Origin: DATHSY01 sp046729855
Lineage (GTDB): Bacteria > Actinomycetota > UBA4738 > HRBIN12
DNA: 7,061 nt
Reading direction: 5' to 3'
NCBI GenBank assembly: GCA_046729855.1
Contig: JBKPHM010000051.1
Coordinates: forward strand, 1 to 7,061
Positions within the stretch are counted from its first letter, which is position 1. Every line of letters starts with the position of its first letter. Positions 1 to 5,036 of the stretch are shown in pieces. Position numbers and translations under genes: made by a program. Below the pieces are notes generated by a model that saw nothing but the letters and a program-made list of their open reading frames with translations, did no database searches and was not told where the DNA came from.

Positions 1-512
1 AGATGAGGCGGTGGCACTCGAAACGGGATCGCCGCCGCTTTGATCTTGCGCTTGGCCCGGATCAACCGCTGCGCCATCGTGCGCTCCGGTACCAGGAAGG
101 CGCGGGCGATCTCGCCGGTGGTCAGTCCGCCCAAAGTGCGCAGGGTGAGCGCAACCTGTGCCTCGACCGCGAGGGCCGGGTGACAGCAGGTGAAGATGAG
201 CTCCAGGCGTTCGTCGGGAAACGTCGTCGCGTTCATCGGCGACTCACGGTTATCGTCCGCGACCAGCACGCCGAATTTCGTGGCGAGCGTTCGATCGCGG
301 CGGATGCGGTCCGTGGCTCGGTTCCGAGCCGTCCTGATCAGCCAAGCGCGCGGATGGTCGGGGACGCCGTCCAGTGGCCACCGGTCGGCGGCGATGGCGA
401 ACGCCTCCTGGGCGGCCTCCTCAGCGAGGTCGAAGTCGCCGAGGAGGCCGATCAGGGTGGCGAGGACGCGGCCCCATTCCTCGCGGAAGACCTGGTCGAG
501 CGTCGCTACCAA
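1..512 (-). CDS. ECF-type RNA polymerase sigma factor, ECF42/SigJ-like (3' end cut by window)
   Basis: This is the N-terminal 170 codons of a sigma-70 family factor that would redirect RNA polymerase to its own promoter set. Region 2 spans about residues 8-75 (DLAEEAAQEAFAIAADRWP, then HPRAWLIRTARNRATDRIRR). Region 4 spans about 105-160 and starts with the FTCCHPAL block typical of this group, followed by the helix-turn-helix LTTGEIARAFLVPERTMAQR. Related ECF42 proteins continue with a long C-terminal TPR-like extension, which would lie beyond the left edge. The start is a TTG at 512-510, chosen because GGAG (521-518) sits 5 nt upstream and the protein then begins VATLDQVFREEW as relatives do. 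The start overlaps the end of the upstream YCII gene by 7 nt, so the two are probably translationally coupled. No anti-sigma gene is visible. ECF42 sigma factors are known to be linked to DGPF proteins, which supports the assignment. Confidence 0.9.
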   Translation of the reverse strand, partial: MVATLDQVFREEWGRVLATLIGLLGDFDLAEEAAQEAFAIAADRWPLDGVPDHPRAWLIRTARNRATDRIRRDRTLATKFGVLVADDNRESPMNATTFPDERLELIFTCCHPALAVEAQVALTLRTLGGLTTGEIARAFLVPERTMAQRLIRAKRKIKAAAIPFRVPPPH

Positions 513-853
513 TACGTCTCCGCGGGTCGGATCTCGACGGCGCCACCATAGCGGGCTGCCGGTACGCGGGCGGCCACCTCGATGGCAGCGTCGAGGTCGT
601 CGGCCTCCAGGACGAACAAGCCGCCCACGGCTTCCTTCATCCCCACGAACGGGCCGTCGGTTGTTAGGGTCTTGCCGCCCTCCACGCGGACGGTTGTCGC
701 GTTCTCGGGTAGCCCCATCGGCAGCCCGGGAGTGATGCCCGGCGTCTGATTGATCCCTTGGTAGTCGGCGTAGACCTGCTTCTGCTCCTCCTCAGGAAGT
801 GCAGCCTGTCGCTCGAGCGCGTCGCCCTGATAGATCAGCATGACGTACTTCAT
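506..853 (-). CDS. YCII/DGPF-domain protein
   Basis: A 115-residue protein covering one YCII-related domain. It begins MKYVMLIYQGD, the usual first strand of the fold, and carries the TTDGPF motif at residues 64-69 that names the DGPF family, followed by KEAVGGLFVLEADDLDAA and a C-terminus rich in EIRPAE. YCII-like proteins have a dimeric ferredoxin-like alpha/beta fold. The biochemical role of the DGPF branch is not established, so none is claimed. ATG at 853 is preferred over the in-frame GTG at 859 because the AGGAGG at 864-859 overlaps that GTG but lies 5 nt before the ATG. It is the first gene of a two-gene operon with the ECF sigma factor, the standard ECF42 arrangement, and is the likely target or partner of that sigma factor. 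Confidence 0.93.
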   Translation of the reverse strand: MKYVMLIYQGDALERQAALPEEEQKQVYADYQGINQTPGITPGLPMGLPENATTVRVEGGKTLTTDGPFVGMKEAVGGLFVLEADDLDAAIEVAARVPAARYGGAVEIRPAETYW

Positions 854-890
854 CGCCACCTCCTCGTCATTCCCAGATCGGTCGCAGTAA

Positions 891-925
891 GACGAACGGC
901 GAGCCGCGAAATCGACCGGTCGACA
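891..925 (-). promoter_or_regulatory. Candidate ECF42-type promoter of the DGPF-sigma operon
   Basis: Upstream of the YCII gene the minus strand carries TGTCGA (925-920), matching the -35 motif published for ECF42 promoters (TGTCGA with CGA/TC at -10). A second copy, GGTCGA (917-912), lies 17 nt before CGTC (894-891), which is a plausible -10. The exact TGTCGA has its nearest CGTC 25 nt away, which is too far, so the spacing favours the 5/6 match. The two hexamers together form the perfect 12-bp palindrome TCGACCGGTCGA (912-923). The placement, about 35-40 nt before the RBS, suits autoregulation. Both motif recall and spacing make this tentative. Confidence 0.35.
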
Positions 926-976
926 CCGGAAATCTTGACGACGCGTCCCCGCTCGGGCCCAGAGGGTGAAATCACA

Positions 977-1286
977 TAGGGCCTAGTTTCCCAGGAGAGC
1001 GCTCATCGAGTAGACGGCCGAAGACTCGATGGCAGCGCCAGCGCTGGCGACGGTCGTAGTCCTGTAGCCCGTCCGGTGTTGACGGACGCCCCCGCTTGCA
1101 ACCCGTCGGCTGGGTGCAGATCTTGATGCGACATACGCCGCGGTCAGGAACGGCAGGCAAGTCGCAACGAGGTTTCCTGTACCGCCACGGTGATGGGCCG
1201 ACCGGAGTCGAACCGGTCGTCGGCTCGTCGAGCCACATCACGTGGAGGTCGCGCAAGCTGCGCCTTCCGGGTGGGACCAGGCCCTA
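977..1286. mobile_element. Possible small TA-flanked element (MITE-like), no transposase
   Basis: The left end reads TA then GGGCCTAGTTTCCCA (979-993). The right end, read inward on the other strand from 1284, is GGGCCTGGTCCCA (1284-1272). They match in 12 of 13 aligned bases if a 2-nt gap is allowed, and both are bordered outside by TA (977-978 and 1285-1286). Inside are a hairpin CATCGAGT/ACTCGATG (1004-1011 and 1024-1031), the perfect palindrome CGCCAGCGCTGGCG (1036-1049) and a 7-bp hairpin at 1199-1219. TA duplication and short inverted ends are the hallmarks of IS630/Tc1-type elements and their non-autonomous derivatives. No DDE transposase is encoded. The repeats are short and imperfect, so chance cannot be excluded. 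Confidence 0.25.
1197..1256 (-). pseudogene. Possible ABC-ATPase Walker B fragment
   Basis: One frame reads RDLHVMWLDEPTTGSTPVG, close to the Walker B and D-loop of DrrA-type ABC ATPases, which usually read LDEPTTGLDPVG. The change from GLDP to GSTP can be explained by one base lost and one gained (GGTCTCGACCCG becoming GGTTCGACTCCG). Residues before it (PPGRRSLRDL) faintly resemble a shortened signature-to-Walker B stretch. Nothing downstream continues the ATPase and no start or Walker A is present. It does not look like the segment missing from the ATPase at 3252, whose retained sequence just past its D-loop differs. This may be a decayed scrap or a chance match. Confidence 0.25.
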
Positions 1287-1518
1287 GTGTTCGACCAGCC
1301 GAACCGGCGAGAGCGGCGTATGATCGCGTTGGCTTGATGCTTCGACATCTCTAGCGCCCCAGTGCTCGCGGGCCGCCTGGTACGCGGCCTGTTTCCTCGC
1401 ATCCGAGAGCAGTCACCCGAAGCTTCCATTCGCCTTGGCTGTTCGCGCGCGGTCGCCGCCAACAGCGCGGATCGGACGGCGAATCGACGATCCCGGCAAA
1501 GCATGAGGGGTGGCTTCG
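1287..1518. other. Gap before the TPR gene, no confident gene
   Basis: Together with 854-976 and the possible element, this makes 665 nt without a supported gene. On the minus strand a 42-codon open frame (1412-1284) with GC-rich third positions reads ARKQAAYQAAREHWGARD and then ends at a TAG that lies on the edge of the possible TA-flanked element. It has no start codon and is not recognised. The last 14 nt hold the GAGGGG ribosome-binding site (1505-1510) of the TPR gene. Confidence 0.4.
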
Positions 1519-2225
1519 ATGAACAAGGAAGAGCTTCTAGAGCGCTACGAGGCGCTCGGCGAGGAGAGCGATTTCCTGGCGGCAACGCCTCTCTACGAGC
1601 AGGCGTTGGTCGAGACCCCGAACGCGCGTTTGCTGAGCGACTACGGCTACTTGCTCGAGTGTCATGCGCGGCGTGAGCTCCAACGCGCCGTCGAGCTGTA
1701 CGAGCGAGCGATCGAGCTTGACCCCGACGCCGACAAGCCGCACTAGCAGCTGATCTCCGCTCGAGCCGGGTTGCTCGAGCCGGAGCAATCGGTGGCGATC
1801 TACGAGCGGCGGCTGGCGGCTTCGCCGAGCGAGCTGCGCGTGCATCGCTTCCTCGTGAGTGCCTGCGTGAGGGCGCGCGCTTTCCAGCGCGCGCTCGCGG
1901 TCGTCGAGGCGGGGCTCGAACTTGCGCGGGATGATGCGCCGCTCTTCGCGCTCCGCGGGGAGGCGAAGGCAGGCCTGGATGACCCCGACGGCGCGCTCGC
2001 CGACTGGCGGCGGGCGCTTGAGCTCGAGCCGGAGGACATCGGAGCCCTGTACAGCATCGCGTTCCTGCTGGAGCACGAGGGGCGGCTTGCGGAGGCGATC
2101 AAGGCGTGGCGCTCGATCGTCGACTGGAACGAGTCGGAGGCTTCACGCTGCAAGCCGCATGGCCGAGGCAGCAGCTCGAGCGGCTGCGTACCGGCACATT
2201 GCGACGCCCCATGTCACATCCCTGA
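1519..2225 (+). pseudogene. TPR-repeat protein gene broken by an amber codon and a frameshift
   Basis: Read through its two lesions, this gene would encode about 235 residues made almost entirely of tetratricopeptide helix pairs. Examples are LYEQALVETP, AVELYERAIELDPDAD, SVAIYERRLAASP, ALAVVEAGLELARDDA, ALADWRRALELEPEDI and AIKAWRSIVDWNESE. TPR arrays are protein-binding scaffolds; a specific partner cannot be read here. ATG 1519 lies 8 nt after GAGGGG. Lesion 1: after 75 codons, CAC TAG CAG at 1741-1749 puts an amber where the reading frame otherwise continues seamlessly as QLISARAG (one change from a tyrosine codon). Lesion 2: near 2137-2141, GAGTCGGAGGCTTC appears to lack one G; restoring it gives SEGFTLQAAWPRQQLERLRTG and a TGA at 2223-2225, a natural end, whereas the uncorrected frame runs into low-complexity residues until 2256. 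Two independent lesions favour a true pseudogene, though the missing G could be a sequencing error. Confidence 0.85.
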
Positions 2226-2633
2226 GCCTGGCCGTGCTGGAGAGACATGGACCTGATCCGGCACGGAGTGACGGCGCTGCGGTCCCGGCGGCCCCCGACC
2301 GGTCACCGGGGCCGCGGAGCGCGGGTCGAGGGGAAGGAGCGCGAGGTGGAGTCGGGTACGGTCGCGGTTCGGTGCTTGCCGACCTGGATGAAGTGTTCCG
2401 CCGCACCTAGCAGCTGGTCGTCGGCTCGGCTGCGCGGGTGGCTCCGGTGTCACCGGCAGCTTTGTCGCTCTCAGCTGACGATTCTGGGACCTATCGAACC
2501 CGTCGCTAACGGAGGATGTCCCGAGCAGGACCGTCTTTGACTTCGACCCGGCCACCCGCACGCCGCCGCCTCGCGACGTCGAAAGGCGCTGGCGCGTAGG
2601 CCCGGCACGAGTCGAGCCCTACCGGAACGTCCG
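2226..2633. other. 408-nt gap with hairpins, no confident gene
   Basis: No open frame here resembles a known family. Two structures stand out. One is an 8-bp perfect stem GCGGCCCC/GGGGCCGC (2288-2295 and 2308-2315) with a 12-nt loop. The other is the inverted repeat CCGGTG-T-CACCGG (2444-2456), flanked by GCT/AGC and followed by a short T run (CAGCTTTG), the closest thing to a terminator after the TPR pseudogene. A plus-strand frame (2479-2658) stays open for 59 codons with GC-rich third positions and reads FDFDPATRTPPPRDVERRW, but it has no start codon and overlaps the marR end; it may be a remnant. Confidence 0.4.
2441..2463 (+). terminator. Weak candidate terminator hairpin
   Basis: GCTCCGGTG-T-CACCGGCAGC can fold with one bulged base and is followed by TTTG. 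The T tract is only three bases and the hairpin lies about 215 nt after the TPR pseudogene stop, so this is a weak call. Confidence 0.2.
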
Positions 2634-3221
2634 CTACCGCTGTGCTTTGGGACGTTGATGGAGCCCGTTGGTCGCGCGTGCACGCACCGCCTTGAGCACC
2701 AGTGCGTGGAACTGTTCGCGCTCCTCGGGCTCGAGCCCGCGGAAGAGTTCGTCGTTCATCCGGTCTACGGAACGAGCGCGCACCCGGAGGGCGTGTCGCC
2801 CGGCGGATGTCAGGTCGACCTCGTAGCGGCGCCGGTCGCGCGGATCACGCCGGCGCACGACGAACCGCTGGTCTTCGAGCCAGTCGACGAAGGCGACGAG
2901 GTCGCTCGCATCCAGACGCAGGCGTTCGCTGATCTCTCGCTGGCTGGCCGACCCAAATTCCTCCAGACACGCGAGCACAGCGAAGTGCGGGAACCGCATC
3001 CGTTCCTCGGGGGTCGAGGCGCGTTCGATGCGCTCGAGCCCCAGCCGGAATGCCTCCCGCATCAACAGGAACAGGGCCGCGCTCGGGTAGCGGAGGAGGC
3101 TCGACGGGTACTCGGGCCCTTCCGATGCCGGCGATCCCAGGCGCATCGCCGCGGCGAACCGACGGCTGGGCTTCGGCGCCGGCGATCCCGTGGCGGGCTT
3201 GCGCTTCCTCTTGACATTCAT
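2634..3221 (-). CDS. MarR-family transcriptional regulator
   Basis: A 195-residue winged helix-turn-helix protein, somewhat long for MarR (usually 140-170) because of a basic, proline-rich tail of about 40 residues (MNVKRKRKPATGSPAPKPSR). The DNA-binding part spans about residues 78-141: helix-turn-helix SASQREISERLRLDASDLVAFV (91-112), then the wing DPRDRRRYEVDLTSAGR (126-142), which has the D-x-R-D-x-R...LTxxG signature of the family. Flanking helices (about 45-70 and 145-185) would form the dimer interface. It is divergently transcribed from the ABC exporter at 3252, with 30 nt between start codons, so it most likely represses that exporter and itself until a ligand binds. The ligand is unknown. 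The ribosome-binding site before ATG 3221 is poor (CGGA). Confidence 0.93.
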   Translation of the reverse strand: MNVKRKRKPATGSPAPKPSRRFAAAMRLGSPASEGPEYPSSLLRYPSAALFLLMREAFRLGLERIERASTPEERMRFPHFAVLACLEEFGSASQREISERLRLDASDLVAFVDWLEDQRFVVRRRDPRDRRRYEVDLTSAGRHALRVRARSVDRMNDELFRGLEPEEREQFHALVLKAVRARATNGLHQRPKAQR

Positions 3222-3240
3222 TCCGGGCCGGTCCTATCGT
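3211..3240 (+). promoter_or_regulatory. Candidate promoter of the ABC exporter operon
   Basis: A perfect -35 TTGACA (3211-3216) and a -10-like TATCGT (3235-3240, 4 of 6 to consensus) are separated by 18 nt. Transcription would begin near 3247, only about 5 nt before ATG 3252, giving an almost leaderless transcript. The -35 overlaps the first codons of the divergent marR gene, so MarR bound here would affect both genes. Confidence 0.45.
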
Positions 3241-3251
3241 TGGTAGGGCCC

Positions 3252-3929
3252 ATGGTATACCACACCCAGGATCGCGACACCAGCCCCCTACTGGGACCGC
3301 ACGGCGACGATGCGGACGGGGCGGTGATCGCGGTCCGCGGCCTCCGGAAGCGTTACGGCGAGCTGGAAGCCGTCGGAGGCGTCGAGTTCGATGTCGCTCG
3401 GGGGGAGACCTTTGGCTTCCTCGGACCCAACGGCGCCGGCAAGACCACCACGATCAACATGCTGCGTTCGCACATCTGGAGCTATATCGACGAGCTGAAG
3501 CGCACCGAGGACATCACGATCTTCCTCACCACGCACTACATGGACGAGGCCGAGCACTGCGATCGCATCGCCATCATCGACAACGGCACGATCGTCGCGC
3601 TCGGCACGCCGGAGGCACTCAAGGGAAGCGTCGGGAAGGACCGCGTCCAGATTCAGACGCCCGACAACGGAGCCGCGATCGCGGCGCTCCGCGACACGTT
3701 CGGTCTGGACGCCGCCGTTCACGAGGGTCTCGTGACGATCTCGGTCGATTCGGGGGAGCAGTTCGTGCCCCGGCTCTTCGCCGAGCTGGGGCTGCCGATC
3801 GAGTCCGTCCGAGTATCGCGACCCACGCTCGACCACGTGTTCATGTCGTACACAGAACGCACGATCCGCGATGCCGAGGCCGTGAACCCGCTGAAGGCGA
3901 TGGCGAGGCTCTGGCGGGGAAGGCGATAG
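3252..3929 (+). CDS. ABC transporter ATPase, DrrA-type, with in-frame loss of the catalytic core
   Basis: The frame is open for 225 residues but the family (DrrA/ABC-2 drug or polysaccharide exporters) is usually 300-330. Present: the first strands and Walker A GPNGAGKTTT (58-67), the H-loop block IFLTTHYMDEAEHCDRIAII (90-109), and the C-terminal DUF4162-like part ending RPTLDHVFMSYTERTIRD. The sequence jumps from TINML (67-71) straight to RSHIWSYIDEL (72-82), which in relatives follows Walker B and the D-loop. About 110-120 residues are missing, including the Q-loop, LSGGM signature, Walker B and D-loop. As written the protein cannot hydrolyse ATP in the normal way. ATG 3252 is chosen as the first start before the domain, with a weak AGGG 3 nt upstream; GTG 3324 is an alternative. 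It ends 2 nt before the permease start. It may be a real decayed gene or a collapsed assembly. Confidence 0.85.
   Translation: MVYHTQDRDTSPLLGPHGDDADGAVIAVRGLRKRYGELEAVGGVEFDVARGETFGFLGPNGAGKTTTINMLRSHIWSYIDELKRTEDITIFLTTHYMDEAEHCDRIAIIDNGTIVALGTPEALKGSVGKDRVQIQTPDNGAAIAALRDTFGLDAAVHEGLVTISVDSGEQFVPRLFAELGLPIESVRVSRPTLDHVFMSYTERTIRDAEAVNPLKAMARLWRGRR
3253..3262. promoter_or_regulatory. Candidate MarR operator palindrome
   Basis: TGGTATACCA is a perfect 10-bp palindrome in the marR-ABC intergenic junction, overlapping the second base onward of the exporter start codon. Its half-site TGGTA recurs at 3241-3245, 12 nt upstream in direct orientation. MarR dimers typically bind such short palindromes near the promoter of the divergent target. 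The sequence alone does not show binding. Confidence 0.35.
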
Positions 3930-3931
3930 CG

Positions 3932-4804
3932 ATGGGCGTGGAAGCCGCGAGTCACGCGTCTGCCCCGACCGTTCCGGCCGAGCGAGGTCGGTTGGCTCAC
4001 GAGTTCCGCGCGGCGAAGATCGTGTTCGCCCGGGAGATGATCCGGTGGTGGCAGGACCGCTCCCGGGCGTTCGTCTCGCTGGTGCAGCCGGTTCTGTTTC
4101 TGTTCGTGCTTGGCACGGGCCTCGCGAGCCTCATCTCGATTGGGATCGGCAATGTCTCGCTCCGCACGTTCCTGTTCCCTGGCGTGCTCGCGATGTCCAC
4201 GATGTTCACCGCGATGTTCTCCGCCGCCTCCCTGGTGTGGGACCGTGAGTTCGGGTTCTTGCGCGAGATGCTCGTCGCCCCCGTGAGCCGGGCGTCGATC
4301 ATGATCGGCAAGGCCTTCGGCGGTGCGACCATGGCGACGATCCCCGGGGCCGTGCTGCTCGCGATCGCGGGCACGGTCGGAGTGCCCTACGACCCGGGCC
4401 TGTTCGTGATCCTCATCGTCGAGCTGTTCCTGCTCTCGTTCGTGCTGACGGCCTTTGGCCTGGTGCTCGCGGGGCGGATCAAGCAGCTCCAATCGTTCAT
4501 GGCGCTCACGCAGCTGTTCCTGATGCCGATGCTGTTCCTGTCGGGGGCCCTCTTCCCGCTGTCGAACCTCCCCGGGTGGCTGCACCTGCTCACACGGGCC
4601 AATCCGCTCACGTACGCCGTCGACCCGATGCGGCGAGCGGTGTTCGTCCACCTCACCGTCCCCGAGCCGGTGCTCGCTCGCCTTAGTCCCGGCCTCGCGT
4701 GGGGATCGTGGGTCGTGCCGGTCGGGCTGGAGCTGCTGATCGTCGTCGGCATGGCAGCCCTGCTGCTGGCCGCCGCCGTCGCGGGGTTCCGCCGTACCGA
4801 GTAG
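3932..4804 (+). CDS. ABC-2 type transporter permease, DrrB/NodJ-like
   Basis: A 290-residue inner-membrane protein, full length for the family. A cytoplasmic N-terminus (about 1-45, including the coupling stretch REMIRWWQDRSR) is followed by about six membrane segments near 46-66, 83-103, 131-150, 157-180, 190-212 and 262-285. The ABC-2 hallmark FGFLREMLVAPVSRASIMIG (107-126) and the NPLTYAVDPMRRAVF block (224-238) are intact. It would pair with a DrrA-type ATPase to export a hydrophobic compound; the substrate is not readable. ATG 3932 follows the ATPase stop by 2 nt and has GGGGAAGG about 7 nt upstream, so the two are co-transcribed. No lesion is visible, in contrast to the ATPase, so either the ATPase damage is recent or artificial, or another ATPase serves this permease. 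Confidence 0.95.
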   Translation: MGVEAASHASAPTVPAERGRLAHEFRAAKIVFAREMIRWWQDRSRAFVSLVQPVLFLFVLGTGLASLISIGIGNVSLRTFLFPGVLAMSTMFTAMFSAASLVWDREFGFLREMLVAPVSRASIMIGKAFGGATMATIPGAVLLAIAGTVGVPYDPGLFVILIVELFLLSFVLTAFGLVLAGRIKQLQSFMALTQLFLMPMLFLSGALFPLSNLPGWLHLLTRANPLTYAVDPMRRAVFVHLTVPEPVLARLSPGLAWGSWVVPVGLELLIVVGMAALLLAAAVAGFRRTE

Positions 4805-4858
4805 ATCGCCGTTTGCTCAATTCCAAGCCGCTGTGGCACCCCGGCCGATTTCCGGGCT

Positions 4859-4877
4859 CGTCGTCGCGCCGACGACG
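4859..4877. terminator. Weak candidate terminator hairpin after the exporter operon
   Basis: CGTCGTC-GCGCC-GACGACG is a 7-bp perfect stem with a 5-nt loop, 55 nt after the permease stop. No T tract follows, so it would not be a classical intrinsic terminator. The surrounding 4805-5028 shows no gene. Confidence 0.2.
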
Positions 4878-5021
4878 CGGACAGGGCGGGACCCGAGCTC
4901 TATCGTCAAGAACGGACAGGGAACGGAGCCAGCCGGTCTCCACGGTAAAAGAAGTGACAGCGAAGATAGCCCGAGGCTGACCTCGGACCCGAACTTCGTC
5001 ATGTCATGTCGTGTGCCAAGC

Positions 5022-5036
5022 TTGCCCTATGGGCAA
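5022..5036. repeat. Inverted repeat over the start codon of the RibD-C gene
   Basis: TTGCCC-TAT-GGGCAA, 6-bp perfect arms with a 3-nt spacer, encloses the ATG at 5029-5031. In RNA the 3-nt loop hairpin would sequester the start codon; in DNA it could be an operator half-site pair. No function is proven. Confidence 0.3.

Noticed and set aside
972..1256. A 94-residue minus-strand frame with cysteines spaced a little like a transposase zinc ribbon (CTQPTGCKRGRP ... RWRC).
   Set aside because: Cysteine spacing does not form proper CxxC pairs, the start is a TTG inside the ATPase-like fragment, and codon use is not coding-like.
1197..1256. That the Walker B-like fragment is the very piece missing from the ATPase at 3252, moved and inverted.
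   Set aside because: Past the LDEPTTG motif it does not run into the SHIWSYIDEL sequence expected at the deletion edge, and it is far shorter than the missing segment.
1180..1290. A tRNA gene on the minus strand around the GGTTCGACTCC T-arm, with GGGCC/GGCCC as acceptor stem.
   Set aside because: No D-arm with a GG-containing loop and no anticodon arm can be placed between the two, and the acceptor pairing is only 5 bp.
1510..1518. GTG 1510 as the TPR gene start.
   Set aside because: It overlaps the GAGGGG ribosome site, which is correctly spaced for ATG 1519.
2288..2315. The 8-bp GC stem as an intrinsic terminator for the TPR gene.
   Set aside because: The loop is 12 nt and no T tract follows; kept only as a hairpin.
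2655..3251. N-terminal extension of the ABC ATPase frame over about 200 codons.
   Set aside because: It lies antisense to the clear MarR gene and has no ATPase features; the domain starts after 3252.
3719..4651. A 310-codon minus-strand open frame opposite the exporter genes.
   Set aside because: Its composition (runs of R, E, H, Q) is typical of an antisense shadow of a GC-rich membrane-protein gene.
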